A stretch of 64,000 nucleotides of DNA from assembly GCF_011752045.1 (NCBI RefSeq), contig NZ_JAAKXW010000001.1:930001-994000 (forward strand), written 5' to 3'. The stretch comes from Microbacterium hydrocarbonoxydans. Its GTDB lineage: Bacteria; Actinomycetota; Actinomycetes; Actinomycetales; Microbacteriaceae. Every line of letters begins with the position of its first letter. Position 1 is the stretch's first letter. The position numbers were made by a program, and so were the translations under genes. Positions 7,965-15,976 of the stretch are shown one piece after another. A model generated the notes under the pieces. The model had not been told where the DNA came from, searched no databases, and saw only the letters and a program-made list of their open reading frames with translations.

Positions 7965-8585
7965 ATGACCTCCCTCCCCCGCCCCCGCCGCGCGTTCTGG
8001 GGCGACATCCGCTTCCTCATCGGCGTCGTGCTCGTCATCCTGTCGATCGCCGGAGTCTGGCTGGTCGTGTCCTCGGCGGGCAGGACGACCCCGGTGCTCC
8101 AGGCGAACCGCACGATCGTCCAGGGCGAGGCTCTGGTCTCCGGCGACTTCCAGGTCGTCGAGGTGGGGCTCGGAGCCCTCACCGCGGACTATCTCGCGCC
8201 TCAGGATCTCGAGCCGGGCCAGGTCGCCGCGCGCACCGTCGCCGAGGGCGAGCTGATGCCTGCCTCGGCCGCCGCCGATGCGGACGACAGCAGGTCGACG
8301 ACCATCGTCGTCGAGAGCAGCACCGGCATCCCCGCCGGCGTGTCCCCTGGCACGGTCGTCGAGCTGTGGCACGCGCCGCCGCTGGAGGACGGCCGCACTC
8401 TCGACGCGCCGCGCATCCTCGTCGCGGATGCGAGCATCGCGGCCGTGCTCGAGTCCGACAGCATGCTCGCCTCGGCCGGAACGGCCGTGGAGGTCGTGAT
8501 CGACCGCGCCGACGTCGCCGATGTGCTCTCCGCGATCACCGGCGGCTCGGTCCTCTCCGTCGTCCCGGTCGGATCGGGATCGTGA
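7965..8585 (+). CDS. SAF-domain membrane-anchored protein (CpaB/RcpC-like)
   Basis: A 206 aa protein with one membrane segment near residues 17-38 (FLIGVVLVILSIAGVWLVV) and an extracytoplasmic SAF domain. Its first part is VLQANRTIVQGEALVSGDFQVVEV, with the following DLEPGQVAARTVAEGEL. SAF proteins of this layout are CpaB/RcpC-type pilus assembly components. It is coupled through a GTGA overlap to a CpaE-like ATPase, which supports a tad-like context, but no pilin, secretin or CpaF gene is in the window. The ATG at 7965 has GACGAT six bases upstream and no ribosome binding site. Confidence 0.8.
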   Translation: MTSLPRPRRAFWGDIRFLIGVVLVILSIAGVWLVVSSAGRTTPVLQANRTIVQGEALVSGDFQVVEVGLGALTADYLAPQDLEPGQVAARTVAEGELMPASAAADADDSRSTTIVVESSTGIPAGVSPGTVVELWHAPPLEDGRTLDAPRILVADASIAAVLESDSMLASAGTAVEVVIDRADVADVLSAITGGSVLSVVPVGSGS

Positions 8586-9820
8586 CCGCGGTCGTCGTGG
8601 CGGTGGCGGAGCCGCGGGCGAGCGCCCTCGCCGCCGAACTGGATCTCGAGGGTGTGCGCGTGGTCAGGGTGACGTCCCCCGCCGGCATCCTCCCGCTGCC
8701 GCCCGAGACCGAGGCGCTTCTCGTGCCGGCCACCCGGGATGTGCTCACCCCGGCGCTGGTCGCCGCGTGCGACCGGGCCGGGGTGCGGATCCTGGCGGTG
8801 GGCGAAGGCGACAGCCGCCTGCCGGCGCGGTTCGGACTGCCCGCCGCGCTCCCCGCAGACGTCGCCGGCTGGGAGGTCGCCGCCGCCCTCGCCGCCGAGT
8901 CGCCCGCCACCGCAGAGCGTCCGACCGGTCCCGCCAACCGGGTGACCGCTGTCTGGGGGCCGCAGGGCAGCCCCGGACGATCCACGCTCGCCATCCAGCT
9001 CTCCGTCGAGCTCGCCCGCGCCGGCCGGCGCACCGCGCTCGTCGACGCGGACACGGTGGCCCCCTCGATCGCGCTGCTGCTGGGACTCGGCGATGACGCT
9101 CCGGGGATCGCCGCGGCCTGCCGCCGGGCGGAGCTCGGCGCCCTCGACGACGCAGAGCTCACCCGTCTCGCCGCCGTCCTCCAGACCTCGGCCGGCGAGA
9201 TCGAGGTCCTCGGCGGGCTGAACCGCCCCAGCCGCTGGCCGGAGCTCTCCGAATCGCGGCTGCGCATGACGCTCCAGGCCTGCAGGGGCTGGGCCGAGGA
9301 GACCGTCGTCGACGTCGCGGCCGCCTTCGACGCCGACGACGAGGCCACCTTCGATCTCGCCGGCCCGCGCCGGCATGCGGCCACCGCCGCGACGCTCCGC
9401 GAGGCCGACGCGATCGTCGCCGTCGCCGCGGCCGATCCGCTGGGCATCAGCCGCTTCCTGCGCGACCACGCCGAGCTGCGCCGCCTGTGCGGTGCGACTC
9501 CGGTGACCGTCGTGGTGAACCAGGTGCGGCCGGGACCGCTCGGCATCGACGCCCGCGGCCAGATCCGCCGCACGCTGGAGCGCTTCGCGGGCATCACCGA
9601 CGTCGCCTTCCTCCCGCTCGATCAGCGCGCCGCGGACGCCGCGCTGCTGCACGCGCGACCGATGGCCGACGTCACACCGCGCTCCCCGCTCGTCGCTGCG
9701 GTGCGACGCCTGGCGCGGACGGTCGCACCGGCGGCGGAGCCGGCTACTGCCGGTAGCTCGACAGGAAGTTCCCGAGGCGCTCGACGGCCTCTGCCAGCAC
9801 GCGCGGCTCGGGGAGCGTGA
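8582..9820 (+). CDS. CpaE/MinD-like P-loop protein with atypical Walker A
   Basis: A 412 aa SIMIBI-class ATPase relative. An N-terminal receiver-like domain (about 1-100) precedes the P-loop domain. The P-loop reads VWGPQGSPGRST (about 124-135), followed by TALVDADTVAPSIALLLGL. Both lysines of the MinD/ParA deviant Walker motif are missing: KGGxGKST is replaced by QGSPGRST. Switch II is probably VVDVAAAF. The C-terminus ends RRPLPARAARGA. The GTG start overlaps the SAF gene stop, so both are likely made together for pilus-like assembly or polar localisation. Its 3' end overlaps the convergent aminotransferase gene by 77 bases. Confidence 0.8.
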   Translation: MTAVVVAVAEPRASALAAELDLEGVRVVRVTSPAGILPLPPETEALLVPATRDVLTPALVAACDRAGVRILAVGEGDSRLPARFGLPAALPADVAGWEVAAALAAESPATAERPTGPANRVTAVWGPQGSPGRSTLAIQLSVELARAGRRTALVDADTVAPSIALLLGLGDDAPGIAAACRRAELGALDDAELTRLAAVLQTSAGEIEVLGGLNRPSRWPELSESRLRMTLQACRGWAEETVVDVAAAFDADDEATFDLAGPRRHAATAATLREADAIVAVAAADPLGISRFLRDHAELRRLCGATPVTVVVNQVRPGPLGIDARGQIRRTLERFAGITDVAFLPLDQRAADAALLHARPMADVTPRSPLVAAVRRLARTVAPAAEPATAGSSTGSSRGARRPLPARAARGA

Positions 9821-10970
9821 CCAGGCGCAGGTGGTCGGGAGTCGGCCAGTTGAAGCCGGTCCCCTGGACGAGCAGGATGTGCTCGGCGACGAGCAGGTCG
9901 TAGACGAGCTTCGCGTCATCCCTGATCTCGTGCACGTTCGGGTCGAGCCGGGGGAAGGCGTAGAGCGCGCCCTGCGGCTTCACGCAGGAGACCCCCGGGA
10001 TGGCTTCCAGCCCCTGCCAGGAGATGTCGCGCTGCTCGTGCAGACGACCGGTCGGAGCGATGAGGGCGTCGATCGACTGCACACCGGACAGCGCGGCCTG
10101 CAGGGCGTGCTGCGCGGGGACGTTCGGGCACAGCCGGGTCGAGGCCAGGAGGTTGATGCCCTCGAGGAAGCCCTTCGCGTGCGCCTGCGGACCGGTGATG
10201 ACCAGCCATCCGGAACGATAGCCGGCGACACGGTAGGTCTTGGACAGACCGTTGAAGGTCAGGCAGAGGAGGTCGGGCGCGAGCGTCGCCGTCGGGATGT
10301 GCACGGCGTCGTCGAAGAGGATCCGGTCGTAGATCTCGTCCGAGAGCAGCAGGAGCTCGTGCTCGCGCGCGATCTGCACGAGACCCTCGAGGATCTCCCT
10401 CGAGTACACGACGCCGGTCGGGTTGTTCGGGTTGATGATCACGAGCGCCTTGGTGCGGGGCGTGATCTTCGAGCGGATGTCCTCCAGGGAGGGCTGCCAG
10501 CCGTCCTCCTCGTCGCACAGGTAGTGCACCGGGGTGCCGCCGGCGAGGCTGGTCATGGCCGTCCAGAGCGGATAGTCCGGAGCGGGGATGAGGACCTCGT
10601 CGCCTTCGTCGAGGAGGGCCTGCATCGTCATCGTGATGAGCTCGGAGACGCCGTTGCCGAGGAACACGTCCTCGGGGTCGAAGAGCGGGAAGTCCTCGAT
10701 CTCCTCGTACCGGCTGACGACGGCGCGGCGCGCCGAGAGGATGCCCTTGCTGTCGCTGTAGCCGTGCGAGGTCGGCAGCGCCTCCAGCATGTCGCGCACG
10801 ATCTGGTACGGCGCCTCGAACCCGAAGATCGCGGGGTTTCCGGTGTTCAGCTTGAGGATCCGGTGCCCCTCCGCCTCCAGCCGCGCCGCCTCTACGAGCG
10901 TGTTCCCACGGATCTCGTACAGGACGTTCTTGAGCTTCGACGACTGGTCGAAGTGGCGCGATGGGGTCAT
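9744..10970 (-). CDS. Class I/II PLP aminotransferase, AlaA-like
   Basis: A 408 aa fold-type I aminotransferase resembling E. coli AlaA, which makes alanine from pyruvate and glutamate. It has the N-terminal SSKLKNVLYEIRGNTLVEA and LNTGNPAIFGF typical of that branch. It also has NPNNPTGV (180-187), the DEIY motif (211-214), and the Schiff-base lysine K244 in NGLSKTYRVAGYRSGW. The ATG at 10970 has no ribosome binding site, but TATTCT lies six bases upstream. Its 3' end overlaps the CpaE-like gene. Substrate is inferred from similarity only. Confidence 0.88.
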   Translation of the reverse strand: MTPSRHFDQSSKLKNVLYEIRGNTLVEAARLEAEGHRILKLNTGNPAIFGFEAPYQIVRDMLEALPTSHGYSDSKGILSARRAVVSRYEEIEDFPLFDPEDVFLGNGVSELITMTMQALLDEGDEVLIPAPDYPLWTAMTSLAGGTPVHYLCDEEDGWQPSLEDIRSKITPRTKALVIINPNNPTGVVYSREILEGLVQIAREHELLLLSDEIYDRILFDDAVHIPTATLAPDLLCLTFNGLSKTYRVAGYRSGWLVITGPQAHAKGFLEGINLLASTRLCPNVPAQHALQAALSGVQSIDALIAPTGRLHEQRDISWQGLEAIPGVSCVKPQGALYAFPRLDPNVHEIRDDAKLVYDLLVAEHILLVQGTGFNWPTPDHLRLVTLPEPRVLAEAVERLGNFLSSYRQ

Positions 10971-10976
10971 CCGCCA

Positions 10977-10982
10977 AGAATA
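10977..10982 (-). promoter_or_regulatory. Leaderless -10 element for the aminotransferase gene
   Basis: TATTCT on the minus strand, six bases upstream of the ATG at 10970. Confidence 0.5.
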
Positions 10983-11000
10983 CCGGTCGGCGGGCGGCCG

Positions 11001-11681
11001 TCAGTCCGCGCGAACCACCGGCACGGTTCCGGTGCGCAGCGCTTCCGCATGCGCGATCCGCTCCCGGCGGCTGCTGTCGACGTGCGCGTAGGCGAGCGCG
11101 CTGGCACGGTCGCCGTCACGGTCGCGGATCGCCTCGTACAGGGCGACGTGCTCCTCCGCGATGTGCTGGAGGTCGTCATGCTGGGCGAGCGCCCAGCGCA
11201 TCCGGCTGCGGATGCCGTTCATCAGCTCGCCGAGGAGCTTGTTGTCGGCGAGCTCGACGACGATCTCGTGGAAGTCGGCGGCGGCGCGGCGGGACACGCG
11301 GCTGTTCGCCGTGCGCGCGCTCTCCTGCTCGTCCTCGAGGGCGGCGCGCAGCCGGTCGAGGCCGTCTCGCCGATGGCGTTCCGCGGCGAGACGGAACGCC
11401 ATCGGCTCGAGCACCTGCCTGACCTCGTCGAGGTCGGCGAGGTCGTTGGGGGTGAACTCCCGGACGATCGCCCAGGTCCGAGGACGGAGCTCGACCAGGC
11501 CCTCGGCCTCGAGGAGCTTCAGCGCGTCGCGCACCGGCACCCGGCTGACACCGAACTCCGTCGCGAGATCGCGCTCGATGAGTCGGCTACCGGCCTCGCG
11601 GGTGCCGTCGAGGATCGCATCGCGCAGCCAGTCGGCCGCCCGCGTGGACTCCAGCACGCGCTCTTCAGATCTGCTGCTCAC
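11001..11681 (-). CDS. GntR-family (FCD/FadR-type) transcriptional regulator
   Basis: A 226 aa regulator. The N-terminal winged HTH (about 12-75) is IERDLATEFGVSRVPVRDALKLLEAEGLV, the classic GntR signature. The C-terminal all-helical FCD ligand domain (about 85-215) contains DFHEIVVELADN and a late H in EEHVALYEAI, likely metal/ligand residues. The GTG at 11681 is preceded by GAGGA. It lies 34 bases downstream of the carbamate kinase gene on the same strand. Twin TGGTATACC-type palindromes sit in the divergent region 12726-12757. I infer that it represses both arms of the cluster in response to a pathway intermediate. Confidence 0.88.
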   Translation of the reverse strand: MSSRSEERVLESTRAADWLRDAILDGTREAGSRLIERDLATEFGVSRVPVRDALKLLEAEGLVELRPRTWAIVREFTPNDLADLDEVRQVLEPMAFRLAAERHRRDGLDRLRAALEDEQESARTANSRVSRRAAADFHEIVVELADNKLLGELMNGIRSRMRWALAQHDDLQHIAEEHVALYEAIRDRDGDRASALAYAHVDSSRRERIAHAEALRTGTVPVVRAD

Positions 11682-11715
11682 AGCACTATCCTCGCACGCC
11701 CCCTTCGCGCGATGA

Positions 11716-12669
11716 TCAGCCCTTCTTGGCGGGAGCCTTCTCGACCCAGCGGATGCCCTCGTCGAGGGTCGGGACGATCTCGGTGCCGATCTTCCGCGCG
11801 AGGAGGTCGTCCAGGCGGTCGAGCGGCCCGATCAGCGCACGGCCGCCGGCGCGGGCGACGCGGATCGCCGCATCGATCTTCGGCTGCATGGAGCCTTCGG
11901 CGAACTTCATCGCCGCGACGGCATCCGCCGAGGCGGTGTGGATGTCGCGCTGCTCCGGGGTGCCCCAGTTCTCGCTGACGTAGTCGCCGTCGGTGAGCAT
12001 GATCAGGGTGTCGGCACCGATGTCGGCGGCGAGCGCGGCACTGGCGAGGTCCTTGTCGACCACGGCCTGGACGCCGACGTGGCGGCCCTTCGAGTCCTCG
12101 CGCACGGGCACGCCGCCGCCGCCGACGCAGACGCAGAGGCTCCCGGCCTCGAGAAGACGGCGGATCAGCGGCGCCTGCACGATCGACAGCGGGTTCGGCG
12201 AGGGGACGACGCGGCGGAAGGCGTTGCCGTCCTTCGCGATCGTCCACCGGTACTCGGCGGCGGCCTCGGCGGCGTCGTGCGCGGAGTACTGCGGACCGAT
12301 GAGCTTCGTGGGGCGGTCGAATGCCGGGTCCGACTCGTCGACCACGGTGGTGGTGATGATCGCGGCGACCTCGCGCTCGCCCCCGAGGGCGTTCGACAGC
12401 TCCTGCTGCACGACATACCCGATCATGCCCTGCGTCTCCGCCCCGAGGATGTCGAGCGGGTAGGCCGCGACATCCTGGTACGCGAGATTCTGCAGAGCGA
12501 GGAGGCCCACCTGCGGACCGTTGCCGTGCGTGATCACCATCTCGTTGTCACGGCCGAGCTTGGCGAGCGCCTCGCACGTGGACTTGACGTTCGAGCGCAG
12601 GAATTCCGCGGTCATCGGCTCGCCACGACGGGCGAGAGCGTTGCCTCCGAGTGCCACTACGACGCGCAT
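11716..12669 (-). CDS. arcC: Carbamate kinase, catabolic
   Basis: Transfers phosphate from carbamoyl phosphate to ADP, giving ATP, carbon dioxide and ammonia. The 317 aa protein has the amino-acid-kinase fold with VALGGNAL at the start, ITHGNGPQVG, and the CVGGGGVPV and DKDLASAALA segments of the family. The ATG at 12669 has AAGGAGAACCTG upstream. No arginine deiminase or ornithine carbamoyltransferase is nearby. The divergent operon instead encodes FdrA, DUF1116 and DUF2877 proteins, the set found with the catabolic carbamate kinase YbcF in E. coli allantoin use. Carbamoyl phosphate from that enzyme is the probable substrate. Confidence 0.93.
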   Translation of the reverse strand: MRVVVALGGNALARRGEPMTAEFLRSNVKSTCEALAKLGRDNEMVITHGNGPQVGLLALQNLAYQDVAAYPLDILGAETQGMIGYVVQQELSNALGGEREVAAIITTTVVDESDPAFDRPTKLIGPQYSAHDAAEAAAEYRWTIAKDGNAFRRVVPSPNPLSIVQAPLIRRLLEAGSLCVCVGGGGVPVREDSKGRHVGVQAVVDKDLASAALAADIGADTLIMLTDGDYVSENWGTPEQRDIHTASADAVAAMKFAEGSMQPKIDAAIRVARAGGRALIGPLDRLDDLLARKIGTEIVPTLDEGIRWVEKAPAKKG

Positions 12670-12725
12670 CAGGTTCTCCTTGGGGGGGTGGGTGTCAGTC
12701 CCGCGGGCCAGCCAGACTCACAAAA

Positions 12726-12737
12726 ATGGTATGCCAA
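12726..12737. promoter_or_regulatory. Candidate GntR/FCD operator 1
   Basis: ATGGTATGCCAA, a palindrome with one mismatch around TGGTATGCCA (12727-12736). It resembles the TGGTATACCA core bound by UxuR/NanR-type FCD regulators and lies in the arcC/DUF2877 divergent region. Confidence 0.55.
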
Positions 12738-12745
12738 CGAGAGTA

Positions 12746-12757
12746 ATGGTATACCGT
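12746..12757. promoter_or_regulatory. Candidate GntR/FCD operator 2
   Basis: ATGGTATACCGT, containing the perfect palindrome GGTATACC. Its centre is exactly 20 bases, two helical turns, from operator 1. Confidence 0.55.
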
Positions 12758-12817
12758 GTAGGCAGGAAAGAAAGCTGAGCATGCGACCCGGATGCTCAGG
12801 CCCTCGGAGAGAAGACG

Positions 12818-13810
12818 ATGACCCCCGTCGCAACCCTCATCGCCACGACGGCGACGACCTGGGATGCTGCGCTTGAGGAGACGCTCTCAGGCACGGCAGG
12901 CCACCCTTCGGCGACCTCCGCCGACGGGTCGTCCGGCGCCCTCCACGGGGCCGTGCACTCCGTCCATGCCCGCGCCGCGAACCTCCGGTTCGGAGACCTG
13001 CTCGTCGGCGTCGTGTCCGACGAGCTCGACGACGCCCCCTGGACCGTCCGCCTCCCCGTCGCGGAGTGGTCGCAGCTCGCGCTTGCCGAAGGCGTCCCCG
13101 CGGCCCTCCGCCCCGGCGAGATCCGGATCGGGGCAGCTGCGGACGCGGTGAGCATCCTCCTCCCTCCCGAGCGACGATGGACCCCCACCGGAGCCGACCC
13201 GGCGGCGCTCGACGTCGCGCAGCTCGTCGCGGCGCACGGAACGCTCTCCCTCTTCCACGGCGCCGCGCCGCAGACGCCGTTCGGCCGCGCCAGTGCGGCG
13301 CTTCTCGCCCACGGCGTCGAAGGCCTCCGCGCCGCCGTGACCGGCGCCCTCGCCGCTTCGGGTTCCGACGCCGCCCTCGCCGCAGCGGTGAGCAGGCTCG
13401 TCGGCCTCGGCGAGGGGCTCACCCCCTCCGGAGACGACGTCCTCACCGGCCTCGCGTTCCTCGCCGCGCAGCCGGGGATGGTTCTGAACCGGATCATCCC
13501 CGGCCTCGCCGGCGCCGTGGACCTGAACGCGGAGCGGACCACGCTGCTCAGCGCGACGACCATCCGCGCCGCCCTCGCCGCCCGGGGCCGGCAGAGCATG
13601 CACGATCTCGTCCACGCACTCGCGGCACCCGACTCGGCGGCGCTCCACGACGCCGCCGGCCGGATCCTCGCCATCGGGCACAGCTCCGGTGCGGATCTCC
13701 TCACCGGCATCCGTCTCGCGCTCGAGCTCGAAGCCGCAGCGCGGATCTCCGCGGCCACGCACTCTCACGACCTCGAACAGTCCTCACGAAAGAAGGAGTC
13801 AATCCGATGA
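12818..13810 (+). CDS. DUF2877 protein (YlbF/AllH-like), oxamate carbamoyltransferase component
   Basis: A 330 aa protein with the two glycine-rich DUF2877 signatures, GLGEGLTPSGDDVLTGL (about 197-213) and GHSSGADLLTG (about 287-297). E. coli YlbF, which carries this domain, is linked with FdrA and YlbE to oxamate carbamoyltransferase of anaerobic allantoin catabolism. The exact role of the subunit is not shown by sequence. The ATG at 12818 has GGAGAGAAG upstream. It is first in a five-gene operon divergent from arcC, and its stop overlaps the ankyrin gene start (ATGA). Confidence 0.82.
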   Translation: MTPVATLIATTATTWDAALEETLSGTAGHPSATSADGSSGALHGAVHSVHARAANLRFGDLLVGVVSDELDDAPWTVRLPVAEWSQLALAEGVPAALRPGEIRIGAAADAVSILLPPERRWTPTGADPAALDVAQLVAAHGTLSLFHGAAPQTPFGRASAALLAHGVEGLRAAVTGALAASGSDAALAAAVSRLVGLGEGLTPSGDDVLTGLAFLAAQPGMVLNRIIPGLAGAVDLNAERTTLLSATTIRAALAARGRQSMHDLVHALAAPDSAALHDAAGRILAIGHSSGADLLTGIRLALELEAAARISAATHSHDLEQSSRKKESIR

Positions 13811-14406
13811 CCACAGCAGACGAGCGATACCTCGCCGCCGCAGCAGCCGGCGATCTGGACGGCGTGCGCGCCGCCCTCGCCGAGGGCGCAGACAGGAACG
13901 CGGTGGACCGCGAGGAGGCGACGGCGATCCTGCACGCCGCCCGCGCGGGCCATCTCGACGTCGTCCGCGCGCTGATCGCCGAGGGCGTCGACATCGACGC
14001 GCAGGACCAGACGTGCTCGAACCCGTTCCTCTACGGCTGCATCAACGACGACCTCGAGCTCGTGAAGACCATGGCCGAGGCCGGGGCCGACCTGAAGCGC
14101 CTCACCCGGATGGGCGGCAACGGACTGACCCCGGCGGCCGAGAAGGGTCACCTGGAGGTCGTGCGCTATCTGCTGGAGAACACCCGCATCAACGTCAACC
14201 TCACGAACAACCTCGGCTGGACGGCCCTGATCGAGACGATCATCCTCGGCGACGGCGGCCCGGTTCGCCAGGAGATCGTCGAGCTCCTGCTCGCCCACGG
14301 CGCGAAGCCCGGAATGCCCGACCCCTGGGGCGTCTCCCCCGCAGAGCTCGCCCGTCAGCGCGGCTACGACGAGATCGTCCGCATCCTCGAGAGCCACCAG
14401 GCCTGA
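13807..14406 (+). CDS. Ankyrin-repeat protein in the FdrA operon
   Basis: A 199 aa soluble protein made almost wholly of ankyrin repeats. Recognisable units begin at about residues 6 (YLAAAAAGDLDGVRAALAEG), 40 (ILHAARAGHLDVVRALIAEG), 75 (LYGCINDDLELVKTMAEAG), 108 (TPAAEKGHLEVVRYLLEN), 141 (ALIETIILG) and 177 (PAELARQRGYDEIVRIL). There is no signal peptide, so it acts in the cytoplasm. GAAGGAG precedes the ATG. It overlaps DUF2877 by four bases and is followed 22 bases later by fdrA. A binding scaffold or chaperone for the FdrA complex is one guess; function is unknown. Confidence 0.85.
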   Translation: MTTADERYLAAAAAGDLDGVRAALAEGADRNAVDREEATAILHAARAGHLDVVRALIAEGVDIDAQDQTCSNPFLYGCINDDLELVKTMAEAGADLKRLTRMGGNGLTPAAEKGHLEVVRYLLENTRINVNLTNNLGWTALIETIILGDGGPVRQEIVELLLAHGAKPGMPDPWGVSPAELARQRGYDEIVRILESHQA

Positions 14407-14428
14407 GACCTCCCCCGAAAGGACCACG

Positions 14429-15976
14429 ATGACAAGGCGCATCGAAATCAGGAAGAACACGTACCTCGACTCCGTGTCGCTCATGTCCATGAGCACCAAG
14501 GCCAACGCCGTCGAGGGCGTCACCCAGGCTCTGCTCGGCATGGCGACGCCGATGAACAAGGAGGTGCTCCAGAGCGTCGGCGTGAACGACGCCGCGATCG
14601 ACGATGCCAGACCCAGCGACCTCATGATCGTCATCGACGCCGACGACGAGAGCATCGACGCGGCGATCCAGGCCGTGAACGACATCCTCGCCCGCAAGGA
14701 CAAGGGCGCCACCGGCGCGACGGAGATCCGCTACCGGACCCTGGACGGAGCCTTCGAGAACGCCCCCGACGCCAACCTGGTGCTGATCTCGGTCAACGGC
14801 GCCTTCGCCGCACGGGAGGCCCGCAAGGCTCTCAACGCCGGCAAGCACGTGATGATCTTCTCCGACAACGTGGCGGTCGAGGACGAGCTCGCGCTGAAGC
14901 AGCTCGCGCATGAGAAGGGCCTCCTCGTGATGGGTCCCGACTGCGGCACCGCGATCATCAACGGGGTCGGCCTGGCGTTCTCGAACGCGGTCCGCCGCGG
15001 CAGCATCGGCATCGTCGGCGCCTCCGGCACCGGCAGCCAGGAGGTATCGGTCCGCATCCACGACTTCGGCGGCGGCGTCTCGCAGCTGATCGGCACCGGT
15101 GGTCGCGACCTGTCCACCGAGATCGGCGGCATCTCGATGATCGACGGCATCAACGCCCTCGACGCCGACCCGGAGACCTCTGTCATCGTGATCGTCTCCA
15201 AGCCCCCGGCGGAGGATGTCGCGGAGAAGGTCCTCGCCGTGGCCGGCGCCGCGTCGAAGCCCGTGTTCGTCACCTTCCTCGGTTCCGATCGCACCGACTC
15301 CGGCTACGACAACGTGACGATGGTGAAGGGCACCAAGCCGCTCGCCATCGCCGCCGTCGTCGCCTCCGGCATCGACGAGTCGACGCTCGACAAGCACCCG
15401 CTGAACATCCCGCTCATCGAGGAGGTGCGCGCCAAGCTCGCTCCCGAGCAGAAGTACGTCCGCGGGCTCTTCTGCGGCGGCACCCTGTGCGACGAGGCCA
15501 TGTTCGCGGCGCTGGACAAGTACGACAACGTGTACTCCAACATCCAGAAGGACCCGGCCCGCCGCATCGGCGCCACGGATGCCTCCCGCGAGCACACCTT
15601 CCTCGACATGGGCGACGACGACTTCACCAACGGCCGTCCGCACCCGATGATCGACCCTTCGCTGCGGCTGCAGCGCCTCGTGCAGGAGGCCGACGACCCC
15701 GAGGTCGGCGTGATCGCCATGGACTTCGTGCTGGGCTTCGGCGCCCACGAGGACCCGGTGGGCGTCACGATCCCGGCGATCACCGAGGCGAAGGAGAAGG
15801 CCGCCGCACGCGGTCAGCACCTGGAGATCCTCGGCTACGTGCTGGGCACCGACATCGACACCCCCTCGTTCGACGCCCAGGTGGCGCAGCTCGAGGCCGC
15901 CGGCGTGACCATCGCCTCCTCCTCCACCAACCTCGGGCTGCTGGCCCGCGAATTCGTCGCGAAGGGTGACAACTGA
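14429..15976 (+). CDS. fdrA: FdrA-like acyl-CoA-synthetase-fold protein, oxamate carbamoyltransferase component
   Basis: A 515 aa relative of succinyl-CoA synthetase alpha/beta folds. Hallmarks of FdrA are VMGPDCGTAIINGVGLAF (about 168-184), GIVGASGTGSQEV (194-206), the IGTGGRDLSTEIGG segment (221-234), FCGGTLCDEA and RPHPMIDPSLR. E. coli FdrA, with YlbE and YlbF, has been assigned to oxamate carbamoyltransferase, which cleaves oxalurate with phosphate to oxamate and carbamoyl phosphate. GAAAGGACCACG precedes the ATG. Its stop and the DUF1116 start share one base (TGATG). Substrate here is inferred. Confidence 0.88.
   Translation: MTRRIEIRKNTYLDSVSLMSMSTKANAVEGVTQALLGMATPMNKEVLQSVGVNDAAIDDARPSDLMIVIDADDESIDAAIQAVNDILARKDKGATGATEIRYRTLDGAFENAPDANLVLISVNGAFAAREARKALNAGKHVMIFSDNVAVEDELALKQLAHEKGLLVMGPDCGTAIINGVGLAFSNAVRRGSIGIVGASGTGSQEVSVRIHDFGGGVSQLIGTGGRDLSTEIGGISMIDGINALDADPETSVIVIVSKPPAEDVAEKVLAVAGAASKPVFVTFLGSDRTDSGYDNVTMVKGTKPLAIAAVVASGIDESTLDKHPLNIPLIEEVRAKLAPEQKYVRGLFCGGTLCDEAMFAALDKYDNVYSNIQKDPARRIGATDASREHTFLDMGDDDFTNGRPHPMIDPSLRLQRLVQEADDPEVGVIAMDFVLGFGAHEDPVGVTIPAITEAKEKAAARGQHLEILGYVLGTDIDTPSFDAQVAQLEAAGVTIASSSTNLGLLAREFVAKGDN

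Noticed and set aside
11716-12669. Arginine deiminase pathway suggested by carbamate kinase
   Set aside because: No arginine deiminase, ornithine carbamoyltransferase or arginine/ornithine antiporter is in the window; the divergent operon provides a better source of carbamoyl phosphate.
13066-14406. 446-residue plus-strand frame read as one long protein
   Set aside because: Its first 247 codons are an out-of-frame reading of DUF2877. Only the part from 13807, preceded by GAAGGAG, is real (ankyrin protein).
14240-15820. 526-residue minus-strand frame opposite fdrA
   Set aside because: No start signal and no recognisable domain. FdrA on the plus strand has family motifs throughout.
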